A stretch of 64,000 nucleotides of DNA from Gammaproteobacteria bacterium (GCA_023381645.1 JAMCRJ010000054.1:1-64000); one strand, 5' to 3'; shown: positions 34,535-45,280, numbered from the stretch's first letter. Made by a program: numbers and translations. The notes: a model not told the origin generated them from the sequence alone.

Positions 34535-35632
34535 ATGGGTGTGGAAACGGTGAGGATTCAGGGCCTGCGGAGCAGTGACGCGGCGGAACTGGATGCGCGA
34601 ATCCGGCGGGCCAAAGCGTCGCTGGGCAAGCGTGCGGTCATTCTCGGTCACCACTATCAGCGCGAAGAAGTCTATCGTCACGCCGACTTTCATGGCGACT
34701 CCCTGCAGCTTTCCCGTGCGGCCGCCGAGCAGGAGGCCGAGTTCATCATCTTCTGCGGCGTTCATTTCATGGCCGAAGTGGCCGATATCCTCAGCCGCCC
34801 GGAACAGGCGAGCATTCTGCCGGACCTCAATGCGGGCTGCTCCATGGCCGATATGGCCGATATGCCCCAGGTGCAGCGTGCCTGGGAAGAACTGGCGACG
34901 GTGATCGATGTGGAGCAGGAGGTGACACCGGTCACTTACGTGAACTCTTCGGCTTCTCTCAAGGCCTTCTGCGGTGTCCACGGCGGTGCGGTCTGCACTT
35001 CCTCCAATGCCCGCAAGGTGCTCGACTGGGCCTTCGGGCAACGCCCCAAGGCCCTGTTTTTTCCGGATCAGCATCTGGGACGCTGGACCGGGTACCAACT
35101 GGGTATTCCCCTGCGTGACATGCCGGTTTGGGACCCCAGCCTGCCGCTCGGCGGCCTCACACCGGAAGAAATCCGCCGTGCCAGAATCCTGCTCTGGAAG
35201 GGGCATTGCTCGGTCCACCAGATGTTTCAGCCGGCCCATATCGAACGCTGGCGCCGCGAGCATCCCCAGGGGCGGGTGATCGCCCATCCGGAGGCGTCTT
35301 TTGAAGTCTGCCGGATGTCCGATGCCGTTGGTTCCACGGATTTCATCCTGCGCACGGTCAAGGCCTCGCCACCCGGCAGTGCGTGGCTGGTGGGTACGGA
35401 AATCAATCTGGTCACCCGCCTGGCCGGCGAAGTGCGCGCCGAGGACAAGACCGTGGAGTTCATGTCGCCCATGGTCTGCATGTGCTCCACCATGTTCCGC
35501 ATCGACCCGGAACACCTGGCGTGCTCGCTGGAAAGTCTCCTCGCGGGCCAGGTGGTCAACCGCATCCAGGTGGACCCGGAAACCGCCGCCCAGGCCCGGC
35601 TGGCGCTGGAACGCATGCTGGCGGTTTCCTGA
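34535..35632 (+). CDS. nadA: Quinolinate synthase NadA
   Basis: NadA condenses iminoaspartate with dihydroxyacetone phosphate to quinolinate in NAD synthesis. The 365-aa protein shows VILGHHYQREEVYRHADFHG, PDLNAGCSMADM, YVNSSASLKAFCGVHGG, VCTSSNA, FFPDQHLGR and the C-terminal EFMSPMVCMCSTMF. The Cys residues in NAGCS, KAFCG or VCTSS, and CMC supply the ligands of the oxygen-sensitive [4Fe-4S] cluster. GAGAGGG precedes the ATG. Its stop is 8 bases before the acyltransferase gene. Confidence 0.96.
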   Translation: MGVETVRIQGLRSSDAAELDARIRRAKASLGKRAVILGHHYQREEVYRHADFHGDSLQLSRAAAEQEAEFIIFCGVHFMAEVADILSRPEQASILPDLNAGCSMADMADMPQVQRAWEELATVIDVEQEVTPVTYVNSSASLKAFCGVHGGAVCTSSNARKVLDWAFGQRPKALFFPDQHLGRWTGYQLGIPLRDMPVWDPSLPLGGLTPEEIRRARILLWKGHCSVHQMFQPAHIERWRREHPQGRVIAHPEASFEVCRMSDAVGSTDFILRTVKASPPGSAWLVGTEINLVTRLAGEVRAEDKTVEFMSPMVCMCSTMFRIDPEHLACSLESLLAGQVVNRIQVDPETAAQARLALERMLAVS

Positions 35633-35640
35633 CGAACACC

Positions 35641-36252
35641 ATGGGGCAACCGTCTGTGGCGGCCGATCTGGCGGCGGAGTGGTCTTTTACCCAGCGTGGC
35701 CTACATGCCCTTCTGTACGGCTACACCCGCTTTTATCAGGGAGGCCGCTGGGAGCGCAGCAGCGTTCCCGAGACCGGGCCGGCCATCCTCGCCTGCAACC
35801 ATGTTTCCGTGCTCGATCCTCTATTCCTGGTGGCCAGCAATCAGCGGATCATTTCCTTTCTGGTCGCCCAGGAATATTACGACAACGCCTGGATGCGTCG
35901 TCTGCTGGAGCAGACCTACAGCATCCCCGTACGCCGCGATCGTCGAGATGTCCGTGCCCTCCTGCAGGCGCGACGGATGCTCGAAGACGGACGGGTGCTG
36001 GGCATATTTCCCGAGGGCGGGATCAACCGCGAGGAAACCCAGAAAGGCCTTGCCTGGCTGGTGCGGGAAAGCGCCGCGCCGGTGGTGCCCGCCCATATCA
36101 GTGGCGCGCGACAACGCCGCTCGGACTTCAGCACCTGGGTACACCGCCAGCGGCCTTTGCTGCGTTACGGGGTACCTCTGCATTTTCATCCGGATGCCCA
36201 CGCCGCCGAGGTGCTGGGCGCCACCATGAGCGCCATCGCCACCCTCGCATGA
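35641..36252 (+). CDS. 1-acylglycerol-3-phosphate acyltransferase (PlsC-like)
   Basis: The 203-aa protein has the PlsC blocks in order: block I ILACNHVSVLDPLFL (HxxxxD), block II IPVRRDRRD, block III LGIFPEGGINREE and block IV VVPAHISGA. It probably adds the second acyl chain to lysophosphatidic acid, at the inner face of the membrane. The start ATGGGGCAACCG at 35641 is 8 bases after nadA, so the two are likely co-transcribed. It may be one of several such acyltransferases in the genome. Confidence 0.85.
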   Translation: MGQPSVAADLAAEWSFTQRGLHALLYGYTRFYQGGRWERSSVPETGPAILACNHVSVLDPLFLVASNQRIISFLVAQEYYDNAWMRRLLEQTYSIPVRRDRRDVRALLQARRMLEDGRVLGIFPEGGINREETQKGLAWLVRESAAPVVPAHISGARQRRSDFSTWVHRQRPLLRYGVPLHFHPDAHAAEVLGATMSAIATLA

Positions 36253-36330
36253 CGGCATCCCCGCCTTTGCGGTACCATGAGCGATATTTATTTTGGCAGA
36301 ATAGTCCAGTGATAGAACAGGGAGTGCGTC

Positions 36331-37083
36331 ATGTCCGGGCATAGCAAGTGGTCCACCATCAAGTTCAAGAAGGCGCTGAAGGACGCCAAGCGCGGCAAGA
36401 TTTTCACCCGCCTCATCCGCGAAATCACGGTGGCGGCGCGGGCGGGCGGCGGTGATCCGGCCAGCAACTCCCGCTTGCGTCTTGCCCTGGACAAGGCCTA
36501 TGGGGCCAACATGACCAAAGACACCATCGAGCGGGCAATCAAGCGCGGCACCGGCGAACTGGAGGGCGTGGACTATGAAGAAGTCACCTATGAGGGCTAT
36601 GGCCCCGGCGGTGTCGCTATCCTGATCGAGACCATGACCGACAACAAGGTGCGTACCGTCGCCGAAGTGCGCCACATATTTTCCAAGCGCGGCGGTAACA
36701 TGGGTACCGCAGGCTCGGTGGCCTATCAGTTCAAAAAGCTTGGCCTGATTGTTTTCCCGGCGGATGCCGATGAGGACCGGATTCTCGAAGCGGCCTTGGA
36801 AGCGGGTGCGGAAGATGTCGTCAACGAAGGCGAGCGAATCGCCGTTTATACGGCCCCATCGGAACTTCACAGCGTGGTTCTGGCCCTGGAAGCAGCGGGA
36901 TTCAAGCCGGAAGAAAGTGAAATGACGATGATCCCCGAGAATACGATCGAGGTCAGCGGTGAGGAGGCGGAGAAACTGCTGCGGCTCATCGATTTCCTCG
37001 AAGAAAACGATGATGTGCAGAACGTCTATGCCAACTACGACATCAGTGATGAAGAAATGGCCCGCCTGGAAGCGACATCCTGA
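36331..37083 (+). CDS. yebC: YebC/PmpR-family protein
   Basis: The 250-aa protein starts [20 protein letters not shown], the invariant family opening, and continues through [36 protein letters not shown] and a final [20 protein letters not shown]. YebC-family members are now linked to translation of proline-rich stretches and were earlier called transcription regulators. GGGAGTG precedes the ATG. It is directly followed by ruvC, the common bacterial arrangement. Confidence 0.97.
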   Translation: MSGHSKWSTIKFKKALKDAKRGKIFTRLIREITVAARAGGGDPASNSRLRLALDKAYGANMTKDTIERAIKRGTGELEGVDYEEVTYEGYGPGGVAILIETMTDNKVRTVAEVRHIFSKRGGNMGTAGSVAYQFKKLGLIVFPADADEDRILEAALEAGAEDVVNEGERIAVYTAPSELHSVVLALEAAGFKPEESEMTMIPENTIEVSGEEAEKLLRLIDFLEENDDVQNVYANYDISDEEMARLEATS

Positions 37084-37162
37084 ACCTGCGGCGGAATTCC
37101 CGGCGAGCGCGGCGGCCGTGGCGCTGAACGGAGGGGCATCGCCTGCCTTCCTGCCCAAGGCT

Positions 37163-37666
37163 GTGGTACGGATCATCGGCATCGACCCCGGTTCGTTGCG
37201 CACCGGCTACGGCATTATCGAGTCCGACGCGGCCGGCCAGCTCCGGCATGTGGCCCACGGCTGCCTGAATGTGTCCGGACGGCCGTTTCTGGAGCGCATC
37301 GGCGCCATCTACCGTGAACTGAAACAGATCATCGGCACGTATCACCCCGAGGAAGCGGCCATCGAGCAGGTGTTCATGGCGCGCAATGCGGATTCCGCCC
37401 TCAAGCTGGGGCAGGCGCGCGGCGCCGCCCTCGTCGCCTTGCTGGAAGCCGGGTTGCCCGTAGAGGAATACACGGCGCTGCAGATCAAAAAAGCCGCCGT
37501 CGGCGGTGGCCACGCGGCCAAGGAACAGGTGCAGAGTATGGTCCGCTGGCTCCTCAAACTCAGTGAAAACCCGCAGGCGGACGCGGCGGATGCGCTGGCC
37601 TGTGCCATTTGTCATGCCCATCATGGCAGCACCCGGCAGCGCTGGCAGCCTGCCATCAGCCACTGA
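37163..37666 (+). CDS. ruvC: Holliday junction endonuclease RuvC
   Basis: RuvC resolves Holliday junctions. From the GTG at 37163 the protein is 167 aa, VVRIIGIDPGSLRTGYGIIE being the typical beginning a few residues before the first catalytic Asp. The other acidic residues lie in EEAAIEQVFMARNADSALKL and the C-terminal DAADALACAICHAHH. GTG 37118 would add 15 residues and cannot be excluded. The gene is in the order yebC-ruvC-ruvA-ruvB. Confidence 0.93.
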   Translation: MVRIIGIDPGSLRTGYGIIESDAAGQLRHVAHGCLNVSGRPFLERIGAIYRELKQIIGTYHPEEAAIEQVFMARNADSALKLGQARGAALVALLEAGLPVEEYTALQIKKAAVGGGHAAKEQVQSMVRWLLKLSENPQADAADALACAICHAHHGSTRQRWQPAISH

Positions 37667-37694
37667 ATCCGTTACGACCCGAGGGCCTTCCGTC

Positions 37695-38276
37695 ATGATC
37701 ACCTCCCTTACCGGCACCATCCTGCAGCGGCGTCCGCCCTGGCTCTGGCTCGATGTGCAGGGCGTCGGCTACGAACTGGAGATGCCCCTGTCCGGTTTTT
37801 ACCAGATGCCCGCCGAAGGCGCGGCGCTGACCGTCCACACCCACCTCACGATTCGCGAAGACGCACATCTGCTTTATGGTTTCATGACCGTGGCGGAACG
37901 CGACATATTTCGGCTACTGATCCGGGTGAACGGCATCGGCGGCAAGGTGGCGCTGGCCTGTCTGTCCGGTTTGCCCGCCGAGCGGCTCAGTCAGGCCGTG
38001 GCCGAGGGCAACACGGCGCAGCTCACCGCCATCCCCGGTATCGGCCCGAAGACCGCCGAACGGCTGGTGGTGGAGCTGCGCGACAAGATGGGCGGCATCG
38101 CGCCGGGGCCGGTGGGGCGCGGCGGTGCCGGTGATCCCCGCCAGGAAGCCATTGCAGCGCTGCTGACTTTAGGTTATAAGCCTGCGCAGGCGAGCCAGGC
38201 GATAGCCGGTCTGGCGGACGGACTGGGTCTGGAAGACCTCATCCGTCAGTCGCTGCAGAATTTGTCACGTCACTGA
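37695..38276 (+). CDS. ruvA: Holliday junction DNA helicase subunit RuvA
   Basis: RuvA binds four-way junctions and guides the RuvB motor. From the ATG at 37695 it is 193 aa. It has an N-terminal OB fold (MITSLTGTILQRRPPWLWLD), two helix-hairpin-helix motifs (LIRVNGIGGKVALACLSGL and LTAIPGIGPKTAERLVVELR), a flexible Gly/Pro linker, and the C-terminal RuvB-binding helix domain (ALLTLGYKPAQASQAIAGL). The longer open frame upstream overlaps ruvC and is rejected. Confidence 0.97.
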   Translation: MITSLTGTILQRRPPWLWLDVQGVGYELEMPLSGFYQMPAEGAALTVHTHLTIREDAHLLYGFMTVAERDIFRLLIRVNGIGGKVALACLSGLPAERLSQAVAEGNTAQLTAIPGIGPKTAERLVVELRDKMGGIAPGPVGRGGAGDPRQEAIAALLTLGYKPAQASQAIAGLADGLGLEDLIRQSLQNLSRH

Positions 38277-38315
38277 TTTTTTGGAACCCGCCGCTGCACA
38301 GACGGTCAGAGCAGG

Positions 38316-39330
<1,015 letters not shown>

Positions 39331-39341
<11 letters not shown>

Positions 39342-39753
39342 TGCCTCCGTCAGCCGCTTCCAGATCCGTGTTTATTATGAAGATACGGATCATGGCGGGG
39401 TGGTGTATCATGCCAACTATTTACGTTTCATGGAGCGCGCCCGTACCGAGATGCTGCGCGAACGGGGTTATGAACTGGATGTGCTGGAGCGGGATGCCGG
39501 GATCATTTTCGTGGTGCGCCGCGCCCGGCTGGATTTCCGCGCGCCGGCCCGCTTCAACGACCTGCTCCTCGTGGAAACCCGGAGCGTGAGCCAGAGCTCC
39601 GTGCGCATGGGCTTTCAGCAAATCGTTTCGGTGGGGGACAGAACGCTCTGTAGCGGAGAGGTGGAAGTGGTCTGCCTGGATGCCGCCGGTTTTCGTCCCC
39701 ACGTCATTCCTGCAGCCTTGCTGCAGGCCATCCCGCTTTCTGTTCAGCCGTGA
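39331..39753 (+). CDS. ybgC: Acyl-CoA thioesterase of the YbgC family
   Basis: The 140-aa hot-dog fold protein has the YbgC signature [20 protein letters not shown] with catalytic Asp and [16 protein letters not shown]. YbgC hydrolyses short acyl-CoA or acyl-ACP thioesters and is the customary first gene of the tol-pal operon. It overlaps ruvB and is 6 bases before tolQ. Confidence 0.95.
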
Positions 39754-39759
39754 GAATTT

Positions 39760-40461
39760 ATGGATCCGCATAGCATCGCCAACACCGCGCAGTCCCTCTC
39801 CCTGGGTCATCTGGTCATGAACGCCAGTTGGGTCGTACAGGGCATCCTCGCCATACTGATGATCGCGTCCGTCATCTCGTGGACCATCATCTTCCAGAAA
39901 TGGGCCATCTTTGCCGCCGCCCAGCGCGCCCTGGAGCGATTCGAGAAGCGCTTCTGGAGCGGTGGCGAGATGAGTCAGATTTACCAGCACGTTTCTGGTA
40001 ACGCCAATCTGGAAACCGGGGCCGGCAGCATCTTCTGCGCCGGTTACGAAGAATTCCAGCGTCAACGCAACAAGATTCGTCCCAGCGATGCCCTCGATGC
40101 AGCGCGGCGCGCCATGCGGGTGGCTCAGATGCGCGAGGTCGGACGCCTGGAAAACAATCTTGCCTTTCTTGCCTCCGTATCCTCCGTAAGCCCTTTTATC
40201 GGTCTTTTCGGCACCGTCTGGGGTGTCATGACCGCCTTCATGAACATCGGCATGGCGGGACAGGCCACCCTGGCGACGGTGGCGCCTCCCGTCGCCGAAG
40301 CGCTCATCGCCACCGCGGCGGGTCTGTTCGCCGCCATCCCGGCGACCGCAGCCTATAACCGCTATATCCACCAACTGGACAAGCTCGACGCGCAGTACGA
40401 AGTCTTCATGGACGAATTCACCAACATCCTGCACCGCCAGGTGCCCGAGACGAAACCATGA
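39760..40461 (+). CDS. tolQ: Tol-Pal system protein TolQ
   Basis: TolQ with TolR forms the proton-driven motor in the inner membrane that energises TolA for outer-membrane constriction in division. The 233-aa protein has three membrane segments: VVQGILAILMIASVISWTII, FLASVSSVSPFIGLFGTVWG and VAEALIATAAGLFAAIPATA. The Thr-rich pore helices are kept. Its stop overlaps the tolR start by 4 bases. Confidence 0.96.
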   Translation: MDPHSIANTAQSLSLGHLVMNASWVVQGILAILMIASVISWTIIFQKWAIFAAAQRALERFEKRFWSGGEMSQIYQHVSGNANLETGAGSIFCAGYEEFQRQRNKIRPSDALDAARRAMRVAQMREVGRLENNLAFLASVSSVSPFIGLFGTVWGVMTAFMNIGMAGQATLATVAPPVAEALIATAAGLFAAIPATAAYNRYIHQLDKLDAQYEVFMDEFTNILHRQVPETKP

Positions 40462-40868
40462 AGCGACGGCGTCTCATGGCGGAGATGAACGTCGTCCCCT
40501 ACATCGACGTGTCCCTCGTGCTGCTGGTGATTTTCATGCTCTCCGCGCCATTGCTGACCCAGGGCGTCAACGTCAATCTGCCCAAGGGCGTGACCAAGCC
40601 GGTATCAGACAAAATCCCGCCGGTGCTGATTTCGGTGACGCGGCAGGGCGCCATCTCGGTGCAGTACAAGGGGCACCACAGTGCTGCCGCCCTGGATGAC
40701 CTCGCGACGACGGTGGGGCATATCGCCGCCGCCAGCCATGATCAGGTGCAGGTGCTGGTGGGCGGTGACGCCCATGTAGGCTACGGCAAGGTCATGGCGG
40801 TCATGGCGCGTTTGCAGGAGGCGGGCATTTCCCATGTCGGTCTGCTGACCCGTCCGGAGGGACATTGA
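40458..40868 (+). CDS. tolR: Tol-Pal system protein TolR
   Basis: The 136-aa ExbD/TolR protein has the single membrane helix VVPYIDVSLVLLVIFMLSAP containing the essential Asp of the proton path. A periplasmic domain follows, ending VMARLQEAGISHVGLLTRPE. It is slightly short for the family, but all core parts are present. The stop overlaps the TTG start of tolA. Confidence 0.95.
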   Translation: MKRRRLMAEMNVVPYIDVSLVLLVIFMLSAPLLTQGVNVNLPKGVTKPVSDKIPPVLISVTRQGAISVQYKGHHSAAALDDLATTVGHIAAASHDQVQVLVGGDAHVGYGKVMAVMARLQEAGISHVGLLTRPEGH

Positions 40869-41803
40869 ACAAACGCAAGTCAGCCTGGCCGCTGGTGCTG
40901 GCCATTGTGCTCAATGGCGCGATACTGCTGGCTCTGTTCTGGAGCTATCACATCAATGTGCCCGAGGCCGGGGGTACCCCCATGCAGGCGCAACTGAGCA
41001 GCGGCATGCCAGCGGCGCCGGTACCGCAGCCCGTGCCCAAACCCGCGCCGGTGCCGCAGCCGGCTCCCGCCCCGATGCCCAAGCCGGCGCCGGTGCCGAA
41101 ACCCAAGCCGCCCACTCCGCCGCAGCCCAGCGCCGCGCAGATTGCCGCGGAAAAAGCGGCACAACAAAAGGCCGCAGAGCAGAAGGCCGCGCAGATCACC
41201 GCAGAAAAACATGCCGCCGAAAAGCAGGCCGAGAAGCTGGCCGCACAGCGGGCGGCCGACAAAGCCGCCGCTGAAAAGGCGGCTGCGCAGAAAGCCGCCG
41301 CTGAAAAGGCCGCAGCCGAAAAACAGGCGGCGCAAAAAGCGGCCGCTGCACAGCGCGCGGCGGAGCTGAAGCGGCAGCTCGCCCGGCAGCAGGCCAAGGC
41401 CGCAGAAGCCGCACGGGCCAAGGCGCTGCAGCAGCAGATGGAAGCCAGGGCCAAGCTGCAGGCCGAGGCCAACATGGCGGCGGCCCGCGCCCAGCAGGCG
41501 GCGGAAAATCAGCGTATGCTGGGGATGTTAATCAACACGATCAAAACGCAGGTATCAGAGAAGTGGAGCACTAATTTTTCTCCCGCCTTGTCCTGCGTAT
41601 TACAAATACATCTCGGACCTCAGGGACAACTCCTGGGTGCCCCGGTCGTGGTGCGTTCCAGTGGAAATCCCGGCTTTGACCGGTCTGTGATCGCAGCAGT
41701 GGAAGCGGCAGCGCCATTCGTACCACCCATCGGACTGGCTTACAGCACCTTTAATCAGCCGATAAACCTTAAAATGAATGCGGAGGATCTCAATCATGGC
41801 TAA
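40865..41803 (+). CDS. tolA: Tol-Pal system protein TolA
   Basis: TolA bridges the inner-membrane motor to TolB and Pal. The 312-aa protein starts at TTG 40865, overlapping the tolR stop. An N-terminal anchor (PLVLAIVLNGAILLALFWSY) is followed by a Pro-rich stretch (about 50-85) and a long Ala/Lys/Glu helix (about 90-215) of imperfect repeats such as AAEKAAAQKAAAEKAAAEK. A C-terminal TonB-like domain follows with CVLQIHLGPQGQLLGAPVVV and PGFDRSVIAAVEAAAPFVPP. The repeat region creates spurious reading frames on the other strand. Confidence 0.94.
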   Translation: MNKRKSAWPLVLAIVLNGAILLALFWSYHINVPEAGGTPMQAQLSSGMPAAPVPQPVPKPAPVPQPAPAPMPKPAPVPKPKPPTPPQPSAAQIAAEKAAQQKAAEQKAAQITAEKHAAEKQAEKLAAQRAADKAAAEKAAAQKAAAEKAAAEKQAAQKAAAAQRAAELKRQLARQQAKAAEAARAKALQQQMEARAKLQAEANMAAARAQQAAENQRMLGMLINTIKTQVSEKWSTNFSPALSCVLQIHLGPQGQLLGAPVVVRSSGNPGFDRSVIAAVEAAAPFVPPIGLAYSTFNQPINLKMNAEDLNHG

Positions 41804-43064
41804 ACGCATCTGGACCCTGGCCATTTTTCTGCTGGCATGGGCCTTTGTTGTTCCCGCCCAGGCGGCGCTCACGGTGGAAATCACCAAGAATGTGGCCTCG
41901 GCACTGCCTATCGCCATTCCTTCCTTTGGTCCGGGCATAGCCGGACAGCCATCCGTTGCCCAGGTGGTCCGTAATGACCTGCGCCACAGCGGGTTGTTCC
42001 GGGTCATCGACCCGGCGGGCTATCCCGCCGACCCCCGCGCCCCCGGCGGCGTGAAGGCCGCGGACTGGACAGCGGTAGGGGCTACCGGCCTGGCCGTGGG
42101 TTCCGTGGAACCACGGAACGGCGGCTACGTGGTCAACGTCTACGTCTACAATGTCAGCACGGGGCAAGAACTCACCGCCCACCGTTTCACCTGTTCGGCC
42201 GCCGAGTTGCACATGACCGCGCATCACGTTGCGGATGTCATCTACCAGGCGTTCACCGGCAAACCAGGCCCCTTCGCCAGTCGGATCGCCTATGTCCGGC
42301 AAACGGGTCAAACCTACGAACTGCTGGTGGCGGAATCCGACGGCTGGAATCCGCACCCCATCGTGCGCGGCCTCATGCCGGTATTCTCCCCCGTCTGGTC
42401 GCCGGATAACCGGCGTCTGGCCTATGTCACCTACGCCAACGCCCGCGCCGTGATCTATGTCCAGGATCTGGCTACCGGACAGCGCCAGTCCATCGCCCCC
42501 GGCGGCGAGATCGTCAGCGCTCCGGCCTTCTCGCCCAACGGGACGGAACTGGCCTATGCCCGCTCCTCCGGTGGCCACACCGAGCTTTACGTGGCGAACC
42601 TGCAGACCGGGCAGCGCCGGCAATTGACCCATGATGACGCCATCAACACCTCTCCCACCTGGACGCCGGACGGCAGTCAGATCATCTTCGTGTCCGATCG
42701 CGCCGGCGGCCCGCAAATCTACGCGATGAACGCGAGCGGCGGTGCGGCGCATCGTCTGAGCTATGACGGCAGCTACAATGCCAGCCCGGTCTATTCGCCC
42801 GCGGGCAACGCGATTGCCTTCATTCACCGCACCGACGGCGTCTATGCCCTCGCGGTGATGAATCCGGACGGCAGTGGCATGCGCGTGCTGGATGCCCAGG
42901 GCAATTGCGATCATCCGAGCTTCGCTGGCAACGGCCAGATGATCCTCTACGGCACCCAGCGCGGCGGGCGCAAGGTGCTGGCCGAGGTCAGCCTGGACGG
43001 CAAGACCATGGCCATACTGCACAGCAACGCGGGGGAGGACAGCCAACCGGCCTGGTCCCATTAA
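41796..43064 (+). CDS. tolB: Tol-Pal system protein TolB
   Basis: TolB is the periplasmic beta-propeller that binds Pal. The ATG at 41796 follows GGAGG and overlaps the tolA stop by 8 bases. A signal peptide (MAKRIWTLAIFLLAWAFVVP AQA) precedes the alpha/beta N-terminal domain. Six propeller blades follow with motifs such as SPVWSPDNRRLAYVTY, APAFSPNGTELAYARS and SPTWTPDGSQIIFVSDR. It is 422 aa, a normal length. It is the last plus-strand gene here. Pal and CpoB, usually downstream, are on the other strand. Confidence 0.96.
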   Translation: MAKRIWTLAIFLLAWAFVVPAQAALTVEITKNVASALPIAIPSFGPGIAGQPSVAQVVRNDLRHSGLFRVIDPAGYPADPRAPGGVKAADWTAVGATGLAVGSVEPRNGGYVVNVYVYNVSTGQELTAHRFTCSAAELHMTAHHVADVIYQAFTGKPGPFASRIAYVRQTGQTYELLVAESDGWNPHPIVRGLMPVFSPVWSPDNRRLAYVTYANARAVIYVQDLATGQRQSIAPGGEIVSAPAFSPNGTELAYARSSGGHTELYVANLQTGQRRQLTHDDAINTSPTWTPDGSQIIFVSDRAGGPQIYAMNASGGAAHRLSYDGSYNASPVYSPAGNAIAFIHRTDGVYALAVMNPDGSGMRVLDAQGNCDHPSFAGNGQMILYGTQRGGRKVLAEVSLDGKTMAILHSNAGEDSQPAWSH

Positions 43065-43079
43065 AGCGGGCCGGTGATG

Positions 43080-43107
43080 GAGCGCGGTTCCGGCTGGATC
43101 CGCGCTC
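43080..43107. terminator. Hairpin between convergent tolB and queC
   Basis: GAGCGCGG pairs with CCGCGCTC over 8 bp around a 12-base loop. It lies in the 41-base gap between two converging genes and touches the queC stop. No T run on either side, so termination is likely but not certain. Confidence 0.5.
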
Positions 43108-43795
43108 AGGAACCCTGATAAGGCGTGGGGTCTGCAATGCCGGCCTGACGGAATCCTTCCCGGCGCAGGCGGCAACTGTCACAGCGGCCACAGGACCGGC
43201 CTTCGGCATCCAACTGATAGCAGGAGCGGGTCATTCCGTAATCCACACCCAAACTGCTGCCGAGACGAATGATCTCGCTCTTGTTGAGAAACTGCAGCGG
43301 CGCATGGATACGTGGCCCGCGCGCCTCATCGCCGAGGCGGGTGGCCACCTGCGCCAGGGCTTCAAAAGCCTGGACGAATTCCGCCCGGCAGTCGGGATAA
43401 CCGCTGTAATCCTGACTGTTCACCCCTAGGAAGATGTCCCTGGCGCCCAGTACCTCCGCCAGCGCCAGGGCCAGCGACAGAAAGACGGTGTTGCGCGCGG
43501 GCACATAGGTGATGGGAATGCCCGGCGCCAGACCGGTCTCGGGAATGCTGAGTTGCGGATCGGTCAGCGCCGAGCCGCCAAAGGCCGCCAGATCGATACG
43601 CAGCACCCGGTGGCTGGCGGCCCTCATGGACTGTGCCAGCAGCGCCGCATAGCGCAATTCTTCCTTATGCCGCTGCCCATAATCAAAAGAGAGGGCGTGG
43701 ACCGCAAAGCCATCCCGGCGCATGAGCGCCAGCACGGTGGCGGAATCCAGTCCGCCGGAGAGCAGTACAATGGCGGGTGTGGCAGACGTCGGCAT
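43106..43795 (-). CDS. queC: 7-cyano-7-deazaguanine synthase QueC
   Basis: QueC converts carboxy-deazaguanine to preQ0 with ammonia and ATP in queuosine synthesis. From the ATG at 43795 it is 229 aa. It has the P-loop of ATP-pyrophosphatases ([16 protein letters not shown]), [11 protein letters not shown] and [12 protein letters not shown]. The zinc site near the C terminus is [11 protein letters not shown]. The longer upstream frame overlaps queE and is rejected. The start is 2 bases after the queE stop. Confidence 0.96.
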   Translation of the reverse strand: MPTSATPAIVLLSGGLDSATVLALMRRDGFAVHALSFDYGQRHKEELRYAALLAQSMRAASHRVLRIDLAAFGGSALTDPQLSIPETGLAPGIPITYVPARNTVFLSLALALAEVLGARDIFLGVNSQDYSGYPDCRAEFVQAFEALAQVATRLGDEARGPRIHAPLQFLNKSEIIRLGSSLGVDYGMTRSCYQLDAEGRSCGRCDSCRLRREGFRQAGIADPTPYQGS

Positions 43796-43797
43796 GG

Positions 43798-44445
43798 TCA
43801 GTGTCCGGGCAGGTCGCCCCAGATCAGTTTGTGCAACTGAACCTGCAGGCGTACCGGCAAATGATCGGCGAGTATCCATTCGGCGAGATCGCGCAGGGCG
43901 AGCGTGCCATGGCTGGGAGAAAAGAGTATTTCGCAGCGTTCGCCCAATGCTTCCCGAGCGAGCACTTCTTTGGCCCAGTCGTAATCGGCACGGCTGCACA
44001 GCACAAATTTAATCTGGTCCTGGGGGTTGAGTAAGGGCAGGTTTTCCCAGAGATTGCGTTCGCACTCCCCGGAATCGGGGCTTTTGAGGTCGAGCACCTT
44101 CACCACCCGGGTATCTACCCCCGCCAGCGAAAGGGCGCCGCTGGTTTCCAGAAAGACTTCATGGCCCGCATCGCAAAGCCGGGTCAGCAGCGGCAACACA
44201 TCGGCTTGTGCCAACGGTTCGCCACCCGTCACCACCACCAACCGGTTCCCCCCCGCGCGCACCTGTTCCAGAATTTCGGGGATCTGCCGCCATGTGCCGC
44301 CGTGAAACGCATAGGCGGTATCGCAGTAATGGCAACGCAAAGGGCAGCCCGTGAGACGCACAAAGGTCGCCGGACGCCCGACGCTGCGGGTTTCCCCTTG
44401 CAGGCTGTGGAAGATTTCCGTGATGCGGAGTCGCCCCTCCATCAC
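43798..44445 (-). CDS. queE: 7-carboxy-7-deazaguanine synthase QueE
   Basis: This radical SAM enzyme makes 7-carboxy-7-deazaguanine from carboxytetrahydropterin. The 215-aa protein has [20 protein letters not shown] and the cluster motif CPLRCHYC (Cys 34, 38, 41, so CX3CX2C), then [11 protein letters not shown]. All core positions are kept. Its ATG overlaps the end of cpoB by 4 bases, so it is translated with cpoB. Confidence 0.96.
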   Translation of the reverse strand: MMEGRLRITEIFHSLQGETRSVGRPATFVRLTGCPLRCHYCDTAYAFHGGTWRQIPEILEQVRAGGNRLVVVTGGEPLAQADVLPLLTRLCDAGHEVFLETSGALSLAGVDTRVVKVLDLKSPDSGECERNLWENLPLLNPQDQIKFVLCSRADYDWAKEVLAREALGERCEILFSPSHGTLALRDLAEWILADHLPVRLQVQLHKLIWGDLPGH

Positions 44446-45260
44446 TTTCCGGCGGGCAACGCCTGTAACTGCGCCTCGGCCTTCTGTGCCGACGGTGTGC
44501 TCGGATACTGGCTGATGATTTTGCTGAGAACGGTGCGGGCTTTGCCGGACTGGCCGATGGCTTGATAAATTTCCGCCATCCTCAGCATGGCCTCCGGCGC
44601 CTTGCTGCTCTGGGAGAAATGCGCCTCCACGGCATAGAGGCTCTTCAGGGCGGCATCGTTCTGGCCCAGCACGTACTGCGCCTGCCCTAGCCAGTAGTAG
44701 GCGTCGGGCACCAGGCTGCTCTGCGGGTATTTCTGAATGAAGCCCTGCAATCCGGTGACGGCCGATCCGTACTTGCCCTGCCGCAGCCGATCGAAAGCCC
44801 GTTGATAATCGGCTTGCCCCAAGCCCTGAACCGCAGGCGCGGAGGTATTGCTCGCCGCGGAGGCGACGGCCGCGGCCGGACTGATGATGGCGACACCGCC
44901 GCCCAACGCGCTGCTGGTACTGGCGGTTGCCGCCGTGCCCCCGGCAAGCTGCGCGCTCAAGGCCTGTACCTGAGCCGCCGTAGACTGCTGTTGGGTTTGC
45001 AGGGCGTGGGTTTTGGTGTCGAGTTCGCCGCGCAGGTCGCGCACTTCCTGCTCCAGACGCTGGGTGCGTCCGAGCAGGTCGGCCAGCGCGCCCTGGCTAC
45101 CCTTGTTGGCCTGTTGAACCGCCACCAGACTGCTCAGTTCGCCCTGCATGACCGCCATCTGCTGTTGCAACTGCAGCACTTTCTCGCCGGTTGACTCGGC
45201 CTGTGCGAAGGGGCTCAGGCACAGTAAGGAAAGGACGGGGAAGAGATGCCAGCGTTTCAT
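44442..45260 (-). CDS. cpoB: Cell division coordinator CpoB (YbgF)
   Basis: CpoB links peptidoglycan synthesis with Tol-driven constriction. The roughly 272-aa precursor has a signal peptide (FPVLSLLCLSPFAQA), an N-terminal trimerising coiled coil (about 30-100), an Ala/Ser linker, and C-terminal TPR repeats (DYQRAFDRLRQGKYGSAVTG, PDAYYWLGQAQYVLGQNDAA, EAMLRMAEIYQAIGQSGKAR). Start ATG 45260 lies 9 bases after AAGGAG. ATG 45266 is 3 bases after it and is an alternative. It follows pal by 20 bases. Confidence 0.93.
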   Translation of the reverse strand: MKRWHLFPVLSLLCLSPFAQAESTGEKVLQLQQQMAVMQGELSSLVAVQQANKGSQGALADLLGRTQRLEQEVRDLRGELDTKTHALQTQQQSTAAQVQALSAQLAGGTAATASTSSALGGGVAIISPAAAVASAASNTSAPAVQGLGQADYQRAFDRLRQGKYGSAVTGLQGFIQKYPQSSLVPDAYYWLGQAQYVLGQNDAALKSLYAVEAHFSQSSKAPEAMLRMAEIYQAIGQSGKARTVLSKIISQYPSTPSAQKAEAQLQALPAGK

Positions 45261-45280
45261 CAGCATACGCTCCTTGGTGC

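Noticed and set aside
40880..41475. Cys/Ala-rich and Arg-rich frames opposite tolA
   Set aside because: They are products of the Ala/Lys repeat region of tolA read on the other strand.
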